From Clostridiales bacterium (GTDB taxonomy: Bacteria; Bacillota; Clostridia; Lachnospirales; Lachnospiraceae), in NCBI GenBank assembly GCA_003343625.1, contig QAKV01000033.1, positions 1-64,000 of the forward strand: a stretch of DNA of 64,000 nt. Direction: 5' to 3'. Below, in pieces: positions 52,054 through 61,839 of this stretch. Within the stretch, counting starts at the first letter, position 1. Each line of letters begins with the position of its first letter. The notes beneath the pieces were generated by a model. That model saw nothing but the letters and a program-made list of their open reading frames with translations. It searched no databases and was not told where the DNA came from. A program made the translations under genes and the position numbers.

Positions 52054-55000
52054 ATGAATTTGGAAGTTTTAACGGCTCCGCTGCGGGAACTGGCGGAGTT
52101 TGAAGAAGGGAAAACGCTTCTGGGAAGAGGGAAGGCCGGCGTGGCGTTCACCGGCCTGTACGATTCCCAGAAGCTGCATATGATCTATGGATTGAGCGAT
52201 GGTTTCGACGTGAAAATCATCGTTACTTTCAGTGACAAAAGAGCCAGGGAAATCTGTGAGGAATACCGGTTCTATGACCGCAGCGTCTGCCTGTACCCGG
52301 CCCGGGACCTGATCTTTTATCAGGCGGACGTGGCGGGAGGGCAGCTGACCCGGGAGCGGATGCAGGTGATCAGAACCCTGGCTGAAAAGCGCCCGGTGAC
52401 GGTTGTCACCACCATGGCGGCGCTGATGACGCCTCAGGTGCCCTTTTCAGCCGTGGAAAGCCATGTGCTGTATTTCGACAAACGATCCGTGATCGAGGAG
52501 GACGCCCTGGCGGCCAGGCTGGTGGAGATGGGCTATGAAAAGACCTGGCAGGTGGAAGCGCCGGGCCAGTTCTCCATCCGGGGCGGGATCATCGACGTTT
52601 TCGATATGACCGAAGAAAATCCGTATCGCATCGAACTGTGGGGGGACAGCGTGGATTCCATCCGCAGTTTTGACGTCTTATCCCAGCGCTCCGTGGAAAC
52701 GCTGGATCATGTGTTTTTTTATCCGGCGGTGGAGATGGTTCTTTCCAAACAGCGCAGGGAGGACGGCTTTGCGCGGATCGATAAGGAGACGAAAGCCTTC
52801 GCGAAGAAGCTGAAAGAAGCCGGCCAAACGGAGGAAGCCGGAAGGATCCGGGCGCAGATCAAAGAGATGGAGGAGTCCGCCCGGGAATTCGGAAGCGTGG
52901 TCAACCTGGAGAGTTTTGTGCACTACTTTTATCCCCGAACCGAGTCCTTCCTGGAATATTTCGACTCCGCCCATACGGCGGTTTTCCTGGACGAACCCAA
53001 ACGCCTTTCGGAGACTGCGGACGCATTGGAACTGGAATTTCGCGAGAGTATGACCCACAGGATGGAGAAGGGATATATCCTGCCGGGACAGGCCCAACTG
53101 CTGTGCACACAAAAGGAAATCGCCGCTCTCCTGACCCGCTATCCGCGGGCGGCGGTGGCTGCGATCGACGCGAAGAATCCGCTGCTTATACCGGATCGAC
53201 AGTTCGGGATTACGGCACGCAGCATCTCTTCCTATAACAACAGCTTCGAGGCCCTGATCCGGGATTTGAAGCGCTATAAAAAGACCGGCAGCAGGGTGCT
53301 TTTGCTGTGCGGCTCCAGAACCCGTGCCAAGCGCCTGGCGGTGGATCTGCGCGAGCAGGAACTGACCGCGTTTTATACGGAAGATCCGGATCGACAGGTG
53401 CAGCCTGGCGAGGTGGAGCTGTTTTATGGCCATGTGGAAAAGGGGTTCGAATATCCGATGCTGAAGTTCGCCGTCATTTCGGAGGGCGATATCTTTGGCG
53501 CGGAGAAGAAGAAAAAGCGGAAGAAGAAGCAGTACAGCGGGACGAAGATCCAGGATTTCGCCCAGCTGAAGGTCGGCGACTACGTGGTGCATGAAACTCA
53601 CGGGCTCGGAATCTATCAGGGTATCGAGAAGGTGCAGGTGGAAGGAACGGTCAAAGACTACATCAAAATCTCCTATCGGGACGGCGGGAATCTCTACGTG
53701 TTGGCCACCGGCCTGGACGTGATCCAGAAATACGCTTCTGCGGACGCGGCGAAAAAACCAAAGCTCAATAAGCTCGGAACGCAGGAGTGGACCCGTACCA
53801 AGAGCCGGGTTCGTACGGCGGTGAACGAAGTCGCCAAAGATCTGGTGGAGCTTTATGCGGTCAGGCAGCAGAGCGAGGGCTTTGCCTTTTCGAAGGACAC
53901 GGTGTGGCAGCGGGAGTTCGAGGAAATGTTCCCCTTCGAGGAGACGGAGGATCAGCTGGCGGCTATTTCGGCCACGAAGCAGGATATGGAGAGCCATAAA
54001 ATCATGGATCGGCTGATCTGTGGGGATGTGGGCTATGGAAAAACGGAGATCGCCATCCGGGCTGCCTTCAAGGCCATTCAGGACGATAAACAGGTGGTGT
54101 TTTTGGTGCCGACTACCATTCTGGCCCAGCAGCATTACAATACTTTCGTCCAACGCATGAAGGACTTTCCGGTTCGGGTAGACCTGATGTCCCGGTTTCG
54201 GACGCCCGCCCAGCAGAAAAAGACCATCGCGGATCTGAAAAAGGGGCTGGTGGACATCGTCATCGGCACCCACAGGGTTCTTTCTGCGGATTTGAAATAC
54301 AGGGATCTGGGCCTTTTGATCATCGATGAGGAACAGCGTTTCGGCGTGGCGGACAAGGAAAAGATCAAAAAGCTGAAGGAGAACGTGGACGTGCTGACGC
54401 TGACAGCGACGCCCATTCCGCGCACGCTGCATATGTCCCTGATCGGCATCCGGGACATGAGCGTGCTGGAAGAGCCTCCCAATGACCGCCTGCCCATCCA
54501 GACCTATGTGATGGAATACAACGAGGAGATGGTGAGAGAGGCCATCGTCCGGGAACTGTCCCGGGGCGGTCAGGTATATTACGTCTATAACCGCGTCAGC
54601 AGCATCGCAGACGTGGCGGCCTCCATTTCCGCCCTGGTACCCGAAGCCAGCGTGGCCTTCGCCCACGGGCAGATGGCGGAACGGGAGCTGGAGCGTATTA
54701 TGTACGATTTCATCAACGGGGAAATCGACGTGCTGGTGGCCACCACGATCATAGAGACCGGTCTGGACATCTCCAATGTCAACACGATCATCATTCACGA
54801 TTCGGATCGGATGGGCCTGTCCCAGCTGTATCAGCTTCGGGGGCGGGTAGGACGATCCAATCGTACGGCGTATGCTTTTTTGATGTATCGCCGGGATAAA
54901 GTGCTGCGGGAAGTGGCGGAGAAGCGGCTGGCGGCCATCCGGGAGTTCACGGATCTGGGCAGCGGATTCAAGATCGCCATGAAGGATCTGGAAATCCGCG

Positions 55001-55593
55001 GTGCAGGGAACCTTCTGGGGGAACGCCAGCACGGGCATATGGAGGCGGTGGGCTATGAGCTGTACTGCAAGATGCTCAACGAAGCGGTTCGAACGCTGAA
55101 GGGCGTGCAGACGGTGCCGGATTTCACCACTACGGTGGAACTGGACGTGGATGCCTTCATCCCTCCGTCCTATATCGTCAATGAGCAGCAGAAACTGGAT
55201 ATCTATAAGAGGATCGCCGGAGTGGAAACGGCCCGGGAGAGCGAAGAGATGAAGGAGGAACTTCTGGATCGGTTCGGCGCAGTGCCGGAGTCGGTGGATA
55301 ATCTGTTGCGCATCGCCCTGATCCGAACCAGAGCCCATCAGCTCTACATCACCGAGCTCAAAGGGCGGATCGGAAGCCTCCGCTTCCTATACCGGCCGGA
55401 TGCGAAAGTGCACGGGGAGAACATTCCGGCCCTGCTGGCTGCTCATGGGGGAAAGCTGAAGTTTTCTCCCCAGGGAACCCCGGAATTCGCCTATAGCTGG
55501 AATGGAAAGGAAGGCCCGGCATCGGGGCCGGACGGGCTTTTGTCTCTGACGGAGGGTCTGTTGGACGATATGATGCGGTTTCTGAGGGGTTAG
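52054..55593 (+). CDS. mfd: Transcription-repair coupling factor
   Basis: The 1179-aa product removes stalled RNA polymerase and recruits UvrA. A UvrB-like N-terminal region (about 1-350), a degenerate helicase domain and a polymerase-interacting CarD-like domain (QLKVGDYVVHETHGLGIYQGIEKV) lead to the motor. The motor has Walker A CGDVGYGKTEIAIRAA, LLIIDEEQRFGV as DEEQ box, TLTATPIPRTLHMSL and the QLRGRVGRSNRTAYAF motif VI. A C-terminal TRCF domain follows. The basic run EKKKKRKKKQ before the CarD-like domain is a linker. ATG 52054 abuts its GAGGGG site; TTG 52060 has better spacing and may be the true start. Confidence 0.97.
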   Translation: MNLEVLTAPLRELAEFEEGKTLLGRGKAGVAFTGLYDSQKLHMIYGLSDGFDVKIIVTFSDKRAREICEEYRFYDRSVCLYPARDLIFYQADVAGGQLTRERMQVIRTLAEKRPVTVVTTMAALMTPQVPFSAVESHVLYFDKRSVIEEDALAARLVEMGYEKTWQVEAPGQFSIRGGIIDVFDMTEENPYRIELWGDSVDSIRSFDVLSQRSVETLDHVFFYPAVEMVLSKQRREDGFARIDKETKAFAKKLKEAGQTEEAGRIRAQIKEMEESAREFGSVVNLESFVHYFYPRTESFLEYFDSAHTAVFLDEPKRLSETADALELEFRESMTHRMEKGYILPGQAQLLCTQKEIAALLTRYPRAAVAAIDAKNPLLIPDRQFGITARSISSYNNSFEALIRDLKRYKKTGSRVLLLCGSRTRAKRLAVDLREQELTAFYTEDPDRQVQPGEVELFYGHVEKGFEYPMLKFAVISEGDIFGAEKKKKRKKKQYSGTKIQDFAQLKVGDYVVHETHGLGIYQGIEKVQVEGTVKDYIKISYRDGGNLYVLATGLDVIQKYASADAAKKPKLNKLGTQEWTRTKSRVRTAVNEVAKDLVELYAVRQQSEGFAFSKDTVWQREFEEMFPFEETEDQLAAISATKQDMESHKIMDRLICGDVGYGKTEIAIRAAFKAIQDDKQVVFLVPTTILAQQHYNTFVQRMKDFPVRVDLMSRFRTPAQQKKTIADLKKGLVDIVIGTHRVLSADLKYRDLGLLIIDEEQRFGVADKEKIKKLKENVDVLTLTATPIPRTLHMSLIGIRDMSVLEEPPNDRLPIQTYVMEYNEEMVREAIVRELSRGGQVYYVYNRVSSIADVAASISALVPEASVAFAHGQMAERELERIMYDFINGEIDVLVATTIIETGLDISNVNTIIIHDSDRMGLSQLYQLRGRVGRSNRTAYAFLMYRRDKVLREVAEKRLAAIREFTDLGSGFKIAMKDLEIRGAGNLLGERQHGHMEAVGYELYCKMLNEAVRTLKGVQTVPDFTTTVELDVDAFIPPSYIVNEQQKLDIYKRIAGVETARESEEMKEELLDRFGAVPESVDNLLRIALIRTRAHQLYITELKGRIGSLRFLYRPDAKVHGENIPALLAAHGGKLKFSPQGTPEFAYSWNGKEGPASGPDGLLSLTEGLLDDMMRFLRG

Positions 55594-55648
55594 AGTCCGA
55601 ACTTTACAATCTGCTGTGCAAAAAACATTTCGAATGAGGAGGAAGAAT

Positions 55649-56218
55649 ATGAAGAAATTTCTGATAGTGGTGGATATGCAGAACGATTTCATCGACGGCG
55701 CGCTGGGCACGAAAGAAGCCCTGGCGATCGTCCCCGGAGTGGTGGAAAAAATCGGGGCCTATGATCCGGATTGCGTTTATGCCACCCGGGACACTCATGG
55801 AGAAGACTATCTTAAGACCAGGGAAGGAGAAAAACTGCCGGTCCCCCATTGTATCCGGGGGACAGAGGGCTGGGAAGTGCGACGGGAGGTGGCCGGGGCC
55901 ATGCCCGGAGCCGTTTATGTGAATAAGCCTCTCTTCGGTTCCACCGAGCTGGCGCGGCTGTTAAAAGAGCGGCTGAAGGAAGACGGGATCGCAGAGCGGG
56001 AGGCGCAGATCGAGCTGATCGGCCTGTGCACGGATATCTGCGTGGTGTCCAACGCGATTCTGCTAAAGACCCTGCTTCCGGAGGCGCAAATCCTGGTGGA
56101 TGCGTCCTGCTGCGCGGGTGTGACGCCCGAAAGCCACCGGGCGGCTCTCGAAACGATGAAGATGTGCCAGATCGAAGTCCAAAACGATTCGGCGCGTCCG
56201 GAACGGAAGGAGGGCTGA
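55649..56218 (+). CDS. Isochorismatase-family cysteine hydrolase
   Basis: The 189-aa product has the catalytic triad of nicotinamidase-like enzymes: Asp in LIVVDMQNDFIDG, Lys in YVNKPLFGST and Cys in LIGLCTDICVVSNAILLK. His and Asp in YATRDTHGEDY may bind a metal, as in nicotinamidases. It could hydrolyse nicotinamide to nicotinate or act on another amide. I start at ATG 55649 with GAGGAGG upstream. It ends 4 bases before lrgA, so it is probably co-transcribed with the LrgA/LrgB pair. Confidence 0.87.
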   Translation: MKKFLIVVDMQNDFIDGALGTKEALAIVPGVVEKIGAYDPDCVYATRDTHGEDYLKTREGEKLPVPHCIRGTEGWEVRREVAGAMPGAVYVNKPLFGSTELARLLKERLKEDGIAEREAQIELIGLCTDICVVSNAILLKTLLPEAQILVDASCCAGVTPESHRAALETMKMCQIEVQNDSARPERKEG

Positions 56219-56222
56219 GCCG

Positions 56223-56600
56223 ATGAAAATTATCAAACAGGTGGGAATTATCTTTTTCGTCTGTTGGATTTCCCAGATTCTGGAAACCGCGCTGCCCTTC
56301 GATTTTCCGGCCAGCGTGATCGGGATGCTGCTTTTGCTGGCGCTGTTGTTTTCAGGCGCGCTGAAAGTGGATCACATCCGGGAAAAGTCTGACTTTTTGC
56401 TGGCCAACATGGCATTCTTTTTCATTCCCGCCGGGGTGAGCATCATCAACTATCTGGACGTGCTCAAAAGCTGCGCGCTGCAGCTGGCCGTCATCTGTCT
56501 GGTGAGCACGGTGATCACGTTTGCCGCCACCGCTTACGGCATGAAAGCCACGCTGTATCTGATCCGGAAAAAGGGGCGGCGGAAAGGAGGGGAGCGATGA
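56223..56600 (+). CDS. lrgA: CidA/LrgA family membrane protein
   Basis: The 125-aa product has four predicted helices typical of holin-like CidA/LrgA proteins: IIFFVCWISQILETALPFDFPASVIGMLLLLALL, then FLLANMAFFFIPAGVSIINYLD. It works with LrgB in pyruvate uptake/export or control of murein hydrolase activity. Its stop overlaps the LrgB start by four bases. Confidence 0.9.
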   Translation: MKIIKQVGIIFFVCWISQILETALPFDFPASVIGMLLLLALLFSGALKVDHIREKSDFLLANMAFFFIPAGVSIINYLDVLKSCALQLAVICLVSTVITFAATAYGMKATLYLIRKKGRRKGGER

Positions 56601-57280
56601 TGCAGGAGATACTGGCCTCCCCGTTTTTCGGAATCTGGCTGAGCATTGCGGCGTTTGGAATCGGTGTGAAACTGCAGAAAAAAACGGGGCTCGTGATCTG
56701 CAATCCGCTGATCGTAGCCATCGCCCTGGTATCGGCGACCCTTCTGATCTTGAAGATTCCCTATGAATCTTACGAGGCGGGCGGAGCCATCATCAACATG
56801 TTTCTGGCGCCTGCCACGGCCTGTCTGGCGGTATCCATCTATACCAAGGCCGCCCTGCTGAAGGAAAACTGGATTCCCGTGGGGGTGGGCGCGATCTGCG
56901 GATCCCTGGCTTCCATGGGCAGCGTATATCTGATGTGCCGCCTGTTTTCTCTGGATGAGGCGATGACCGCTTCCCTGATGCCCAAATCCGTCACCACTCC
57001 TATCGCAGTCAGCATTTCCGAAGGGCATGGCGGGATGGTTCCCATTACGGTGGTGGCGGTGATCTTTACGGGAATTTTGGGGAGCATTCTGGCTCCGGGG
57101 CTGATCCGGCTTTTCAAAGTCGAGGATCCGGTGACGGCCGGGATCGCCATCGGCGCCTGTTCTCACGCGGTGGGGACGTCGAAAGCGCTGGAACTGGGGG
57201 AAACGGAGGGGGCCATGAGCGGCCTCGCCATCGGAATCTGCGGGATTTTGACCGTGCTGTTTTCCCTTGTGCTGATGTGA
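56597..57280 (+). CDS. lrgB: LrgB family membrane protein
   Basis: The 227-aa product has seven to eight helices with the LrgB signatures NPLIVAIALVSATLL, FLAPATACLAVSIY, SLMPKSVTTPIAVSISEGHGG and IGACSHAVGTSKALELGETEGAMSGLAIG. Two ATG codons lie next to each other at 56597 and 56600 after AAAGGAGGGG; either could be used. It is the partner of the overlapping LrgA gene. A MarR-type regulator follows 14 bases later and may control this set. Confidence 0.92.
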   Translation: MMQEILASPFFGIWLSIAAFGIGVKLQKKTGLVICNPLIVAIALVSATLLILKIPYESYEAGGAIINMFLAPATACLAVSIYTKAALLKENWIPVGVGAICGSLASMGSVYLMCRLFSLDEAMTASLMPKSVTTPIAVSISEGHGGMVPITVVAVIFTGILGSILAPGLIRLFKVEDPVTAGIAIGACSHAVGTSKALELGETEGAMSGLAIGICGILTVLFSLVLM

Positions 57281-57294
57281 CATGGAGGAGAAGG

Positions 57295-57762
57295 ATGATC
57301 AAGGATGTGGAGATGTTGGATCGGATGCGCTGTATCGTCAAGCTGTACGATCGTTTGAGCGCGAAGGTCTGCGAAAAGTGGAAAATCAACCGGACGGAAA
57401 TGGATGTGCTGGCGTTTCTGAACAATCATCCGGCTTTTGATACTGCACGGGATATCGTGGAGATCAGGCTGCTTCCCAAGGCGAACGTCTCCCTGGCGGT
57501 GGAATCCCTGATACAGAAGGGGTATCTGGTACGCAGCATCGACGAAAAGGACAGGCGGCGGGTACATCTGTCCATCACCGAGGAAGCGACGGATATCGTA
57601 CAGGCTATCGAGGATATGCAGAACTATGAGCGCGACGTGCGAATGCGGGGATTTTCAGAAGAGGAGCAAAAGCAGTACGGGGCCATGTTGCAGAGGATCT
57701 GCGAGAACGCAAGAAGAGAGCTGGAAAGCCTGCAGAGGCTGACGGAAGGGACGAGAGGATGA
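57295..57762 (+). CDS. MarR-family transcriptional regulator
   Basis: The 155-aa product has a winged helix: INRTEMDVLAFLNNHPAFDTARDIVEIRLLPKANVSLAVESLIQKGYLVRSIDEKDRRRVHLSITEEA, flanked by dimerising helices. It probably binds as a dimer near its own operon. I start at ATG 57295 after GGAGGAGAAGG. A GTG at 57277 would add six residues but lacks a site. The stop overlaps the start of the next gene by four bases (ATGA). The effector is unknown. Confidence 0.88.
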   Translation: MIKDVEMLDRMRCIVKLYDRLSAKVCEKWKINRTEMDVLAFLNNHPAFDTARDIVEIRLLPKANVSLAVESLIQKGYLVRSIDEKDRRRVHLSITEEATDIVQAIEDMQNYERDVRMRGFSEEEQKQYGAMLQRICENARRELESLQRLTEGTRG

Positions 57763-59144
57763 GTGCGATCCGGAGAAGTCGACGAAAAGAAACCTGCGGT
57801 GTCCGGCTGGCGGTTCTGGCCGGATGCCTGATGCGCCTGTTCTATGTGATTTTCTCCACGATTTATGACAGGCAGTACGATATCGGCATGATCGATCTGG
57901 ACGCCGGTCATACGGTGACAGGCGGACATCTGGCCTACATTCAGTATCTGTTTGAAAACGGGCATCTGCCGGATTTCGATCCCACCACAGTGTATCAGTT
58001 CAATCATCCGCCCCTGCATCATGCCATCAGCGCACTCTGGCTGAAATTCGCCTCTCTCTTTCTGAAAGATACGGCGGTTCTGGAGGAGTCCCTGCAGGCG
58101 GTGCCGTTCGTCTGCTCCCTGCTCATACTGGCTGTGCTGCTTCGGATCGTGCGCCGGTTCCCTGTGGAGGAAAAAACAGTCTGCTTTCTGATGACCCTGT
58201 TCGCCTTCCATCCGGCCCTGGTGCTGCTGTCGGGAAGCGTGAATAACGATTGCATGAGCCTGCTTCTCACGCTGCTGTGCGTGGACGCCGCCATGGCCTG
58301 GAGCCGTCGTCCCGGGGCCGGGAATGCGGTCAGGATCGCATTGGCCATCGGGTTCGGCATGATGGCAAAGCAGAATGTGGCGGAAATGGCCTTCCCCATC
58401 GCCTTCGTTTTTTCCTATGAGCTCATCCGTCGATGGAGGGAAGGGGGCCTGTCGAAAGCGAAAGAGCTTTTCGGGCAATTCGCCCTGTTCGGCGTCATTT
58501 CCATCCCTCTGGGCATGTGGTTTTACGTCCGGAATATGATCCTGTACAAGATGCCGCTGGTGTGGATCTATACGCTGCCGGAGGATTCCTGGCAGTATAC
58601 GGGAGACGTGTCGGTCATCCACAGATTCCTGTGGCCGGTTCCTTCGGAAATGGTGGATAACCTGCTGCATTTCAGACTGGGCTGTGGATACAACGTGTGG
58701 ATGCAGATCATCCGCACTTCCGTGCTGGGAGAATGGGACATGGCGGATGTGGGCAGGGGCGTAAAAGCCCTGGCGGTGCTTTTGATGCTGACGGGAGCGG
58801 CACTGGCAGCTGCGGCGTTCGTTTCGTTTCTGTCCGTATTCGTCTTTCGGATCGGTCGGGCGGGAAAGGCCGGGCGGGGAGCCATCCTGACGGCGGACAG
58901 GATTCTGTTCGTGTCCGGCTATTTCGTCAACCTGCTGTTTTACCTGAAATTCGCATATGATTATCCTCAGGAGTGCAGTATGCACTTTCGATATATTGAA
59001 ATCGAACTCCTGTTTCCGGCGGTGGCCCTGGGGTTCGTCTGGCAAAATTGCGGGAGAAAATGGGCGAAGTGCGCTCTGGCGGCGTTGCTGGCGGCTTTCT
59101 GCGCCCTGAGCGCGGCGATGACGGCCGTCTGGTGCCTGGGGTGA
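57759..59144 (+). CDS. Polytopic membrane glycosyltransferase-like protein (GT-C fold)
   Basis: The 461-aa product has about ten membrane helices. After helix 1 there is an acidic loop, YDIGMIDLDAGHTVTGGHLAYIQYLFENGHLPDFDP, followed by QFNHPPLHHAISALW. This resembles GT39/ArnT-like enzymes that use a polyprenyl-phosphate sugar outside the membrane, where an early Asp is catalytic. The target could be a wall polymer or glycoprotein. It overlaps the MarR gene by four bases and precedes a YfhO-family gene, so the three may be one unit. Confidence 0.75.
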   Translation: MSAIRRSRRKETCGVRLAVLAGCLMRLFYVIFSTIYDRQYDIGMIDLDAGHTVTGGHLAYIQYLFENGHLPDFDPTTVYQFNHPPLHHAISALWLKFASLFLKDTAVLEESLQAVPFVCSLLILAVLLRIVRRFPVEEKTVCFLMTLFAFHPALVLLSGSVNNDCMSLLLTLLCVDAAMAWSRRPGAGNAVRIALAIGFGMMAKQNVAEMAFPIAFVFSYELIRRWREGGLSKAKELFGQFALFGVISIPLGMWFYVRNMILYKMPLVWIYTLPEDSWQYTGDVSVIHRFLWPVPSEMVDNLLHFRLGCGYNVWMQIIRTSVLGEWDMADVGRGVKALAVLLMLTGAALAAAAFVSFLSVFVFRIGRAGKAGRGAILTADRILFVSGYFVNLLFYLKFAYDYPQECSMHFRYIEIELLFPAVALGFVWQNCGRKWAKCALAALLAAFCALSAAMTAVWCLG

Positions 59145-59200
59145 TCCCTGCAGAAGAGAATGAGCCGGGCATTTTGCCGGGGCCGAAAGGAGGAAAGGGG

Positions 59201-61810
59201 ATGTCTGACAGGACATGGAGGAAAGAGTCATACGGGCAGATGGGCCTGACAGCGTTTTGCGCCGCCGGCCTTTTCCTGCTTTTGTTCGGTATATTGGATC
59301 TGTATCCGGCAGGGGGAGGATCCATCCTGATGACGGATCTGTATTCCCAGTATGCGCCGCTTCTCTACCGGTTCTATGACGTGGTGACGGGAACGAAAAA
59401 CCCGTTTCTGGATTTCTTCGTCTCCGGCGGGGCCAACCTCTATGCGGACACCGTTAACGAACTGGCCAACCCGGTGAATTATCTTCTGCTGTTGTTCGGA
59501 CGGGATCGAATCTATCTGGCGTTGAACCTCCTGTTTTTATGCTATGGCGTCCTTTCCGCGCTGTCGGCCCATCTCTTTCTCCTCCGTTGCTGGCCGGACA
59601 GACGGCGGTGGAACACCGCCCTGAGCCTTTGCTATGCCTTCTCCGGTTATTTCGCCTATAACTTCCAGATTATCAAATGGATGCTGTTTCCCGTATTGTT
59701 CCCCCTGTTCGCCCTGGCCCTTCTGCGGCTCGTCAGGAAGGGAAAAGGCGGGCTATACGCCCTGCTTCTGGCCTGGCAGCTGGTGTTGAGCATTCAGCTG
59801 GGTTTCATGTCCCTTTTGTTCGTCCTTTTTTCCGGAGGGCTGTACGCTTTCTTGCTGGTGCGAAAGGAGGAGCGGGCGGTGCTGCTGGGACGGCTGGCCT
59901 GGTATACGCTGGCGGGAATCCTTCTGTCCGGAATCGTTTTGCTGCCGTCGTTTCGGATCCTGCTGTCCTCTTCCCGGGCGGGGGAAAACCTGTCCTGGAT
60001 GGGGGTGATGAAGCGGCATGGGCTGGACGATCTGTTCGAGCGGCTGTTTCAGATCGCGCAGCCGGCGCTCATGGCACTCCTTGTGTTTGGGGGAATCCGG
60101 GCTCTTCGGCGGCGGGAGCGCGGGAAAAAACCATCCGCAGACCTGAGGTTTCTGCTGGCCTTAAACGGCTTTCTCTGGCTGACGGTGTTGCTGGAGCCGG
60201 CAAATCTTTTGTGGCATATGGGATCCTATGTATGTTTTCCCGTGCGCTACGCTTACATGGCGCTGCTCGCCCAGATCAGCCTTGCCAAACGGCTGATGCC
60301 GGAATTCGGGGAACGAAAGGAGCCCTCTCTGAGGGAATCCAGAGAGGCATGGATTCGGCTCTGGTTCGCCGCCCTCGGAACGATCGTCTGCTGCATCATG
60401 GGATTGGGGCTGACCCTGCGATGGCAGGAGAGGATCGCCCAGGCTTTTTCTTCTTTGGCAATCAGCCGGGTATGCCCGACGGAAACCGGGGTGGTCTGCG
60501 GGATCATGGCCCTGTTGTTTGCAGCGGGGCTGTGCGCCCTTCTGGCGGGCATGCGACAGCGTCAGCTATTCATTCTGGCGGCGGGGGTCTGCGGCCTGTG
60601 TCTGAACCTGTTCGTCGTCCTGCCCGGGGGTTCCGCCGTTCGGCAGGAGAACGAGGCGGCCTATGAGGAGATGATCAGGATTCGCCGGGAACGGGGGGAT
60701 GATGTCTGGGCCAGAAACGGGGCGCTGGAAGACGGATTTCCTCTGAATGCAGCTCTGGTCAGCGGGCAGGGTTCCCTGTCCGGCTATTTTCCCACTTCGG
60801 ACAGCGGATTTGGCCAAACGATGGAGGAACTGGGATATCTTGTTCCCTGGGTGGCAACTCAGGACGTGGGAGGGACGGAAATTTCAGGGGACTTGCTCCG
60901 GATGGCCCTGGTCTTCGATGAGGCGCCGGAGAAATTGGCGCTGGAAGGGGGAACGCCGCTGGAACGTCAGGCAGAACTGTCGGAGCTGACTGCGGGGAGA
61001 AGCCTGTTGGAACTGTTTGACGGGACGGAGCTGGAGCAGGGAGATGAGGGAGAACTTCTGCTGTTGGTGGAAGGCGACCGGACGATCTGGCTGGACGCCG
61101 GGAAAACCGCTTCCGAGATCCGGATATCCGTGAACGGGAAGCCGGTGGAGATTCCGGAATCCGCCTCCGCCTACAGCCCTCATCGACTGATTTGCCTGGG
61201 AGACTTCGAAAACCGGGAGATCGCGCTGCGGGTGACGGACAGTTCCGGAATTTCGGTTTCGCCGGAAAGCCTCCAGATCGGCCTGATGGATCGGACGTTG
61301 TGGCGGGAGACCATGGGAGCGCTGCGGAATGCGGGGGAGAAAAAACTGGAGGATATGACCCGGGCGGTGCCCGGGCAAAGCGTTTTCGTCGATTCCGCGG
61401 CGGGGACGATCCGCGTGGAGCTGTCGGAGGTCCCGGCCGGGCAGACCCTGTTTTTACCTTTCGCAGCGTTGGAAGGCTGGCGCTGCGAAAGAAACGGGGA
61501 GGACATAGCTGTCCGTTCCGTTCTGGGAGGTTTTCTGGGCGCAGCGCTGGCGGAGGGAGAGAACCTTCTGGTCTTTTCCTTCCGGCCGCCCTGGATTGAG
61601 GCCGGTCTGGCCTGTACGGTGTCAGGCATGGCGCTTCTGGCATGTCTGGCGGGAATTTCCCGGAGGAAAACGAAAGCTGTGTCCCTGTTGCTTCGGTCGG
61701 CGGGAAGGCTGTATGAGGCCCTCTGGGCGGCCGGCCTGGCAGGAATCTATGCGCTTCCGGCAGCAGGGCTTTTGTGCTATTCGGCGGGGAAGCTGTTATC
61801 CCTGTGGTGA
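59201..61810 (+). CDS. YfhO family membrane protein
   Basis: The 869-aa product has some twelve membrane helices in its first two thirds and a large outer domain (about 500-820). LMTDLYSQYAPLLYRFYDVVTGTKNPFLDFFVSGGANLYADTVNELANPVNYLLLLF is the YfhO signature; relatives add sugars to teichoic acids or other envelope glycans. The beta-rich part WLDAGKTASEIRISVNGKPVEIP and FLPFAALEGWRCERNGEDIAV is typical of the C-terminal domain. AGGAGGAAAGGGG precedes ATG 59201. The run with a GT-C enzyme and a GH20 gene points to envelope glycan work. Confidence 0.9.
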   Translation: MSDRTWRKESYGQMGLTAFCAAGLFLLLFGILDLYPAGGGSILMTDLYSQYAPLLYRFYDVVTGTKNPFLDFFVSGGANLYADTVNELANPVNYLLLLFGRDRIYLALNLLFLCYGVLSALSAHLFLLRCWPDRRRWNTALSLCYAFSGYFAYNFQIIKWMLFPVLFPLFALALLRLVRKGKGGLYALLLAWQLVLSIQLGFMSLLFVLFSGGLYAFLLVRKEERAVLLGRLAWYTLAGILLSGIVLLPSFRILLSSSRAGENLSWMGVMKRHGLDDLFERLFQIAQPALMALLVFGGIRALRRRERGKKPSADLRFLLALNGFLWLTVLLEPANLLWHMGSYVCFPVRYAYMALLAQISLAKRLMPEFGERKEPSLRESREAWIRLWFAALGTIVCCIMGLGLTLRWQERIAQAFSSLAISRVCPTETGVVCGIMALLFAAGLCALLAGMRQRQLFILAAGVCGLCLNLFVVLPGGSAVRQENEAAYEEMIRIRRERGDDVWARNGALEDGFPLNAALVSGQGSLSGYFPTSDSGFGQTMEELGYLVPWVATQDVGGTEISGDLLRMALVFDEAPEKLALEGGTPLERQAELSELTAGRSLLELFDGTELEQGDEGELLLLVEGDRTIWLDAGKTASEIRISVNGKPVEIPESASAYSPHRLICLGDFENREIALRVTDSSGISVSPESLQIGLMDRTLWRETMGALRNAGEKKLEDMTRAVPGQSVFVDSAAGTIRVELSEVPAGQTLFLPFAALEGWRCERNGEDIAVRSVLGGFLGAALAEGENLLVFSFRPPWIEAGLACTVSGMALLACLAGISRRKTKAVSLLLRSAGRLYEALWAAGLAGIYALPAAGLLCYSAGKLLSLW

Positions 61811-61839
61811 GACGGAAAAGCGGGAAGGATGAGAGACGA

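Noticed and set aside
52678..55338. 886-codon minus-strand open frame opposite mfd
   Set aside because: It is an antisense shadow of a complete, motif-rich mfd.
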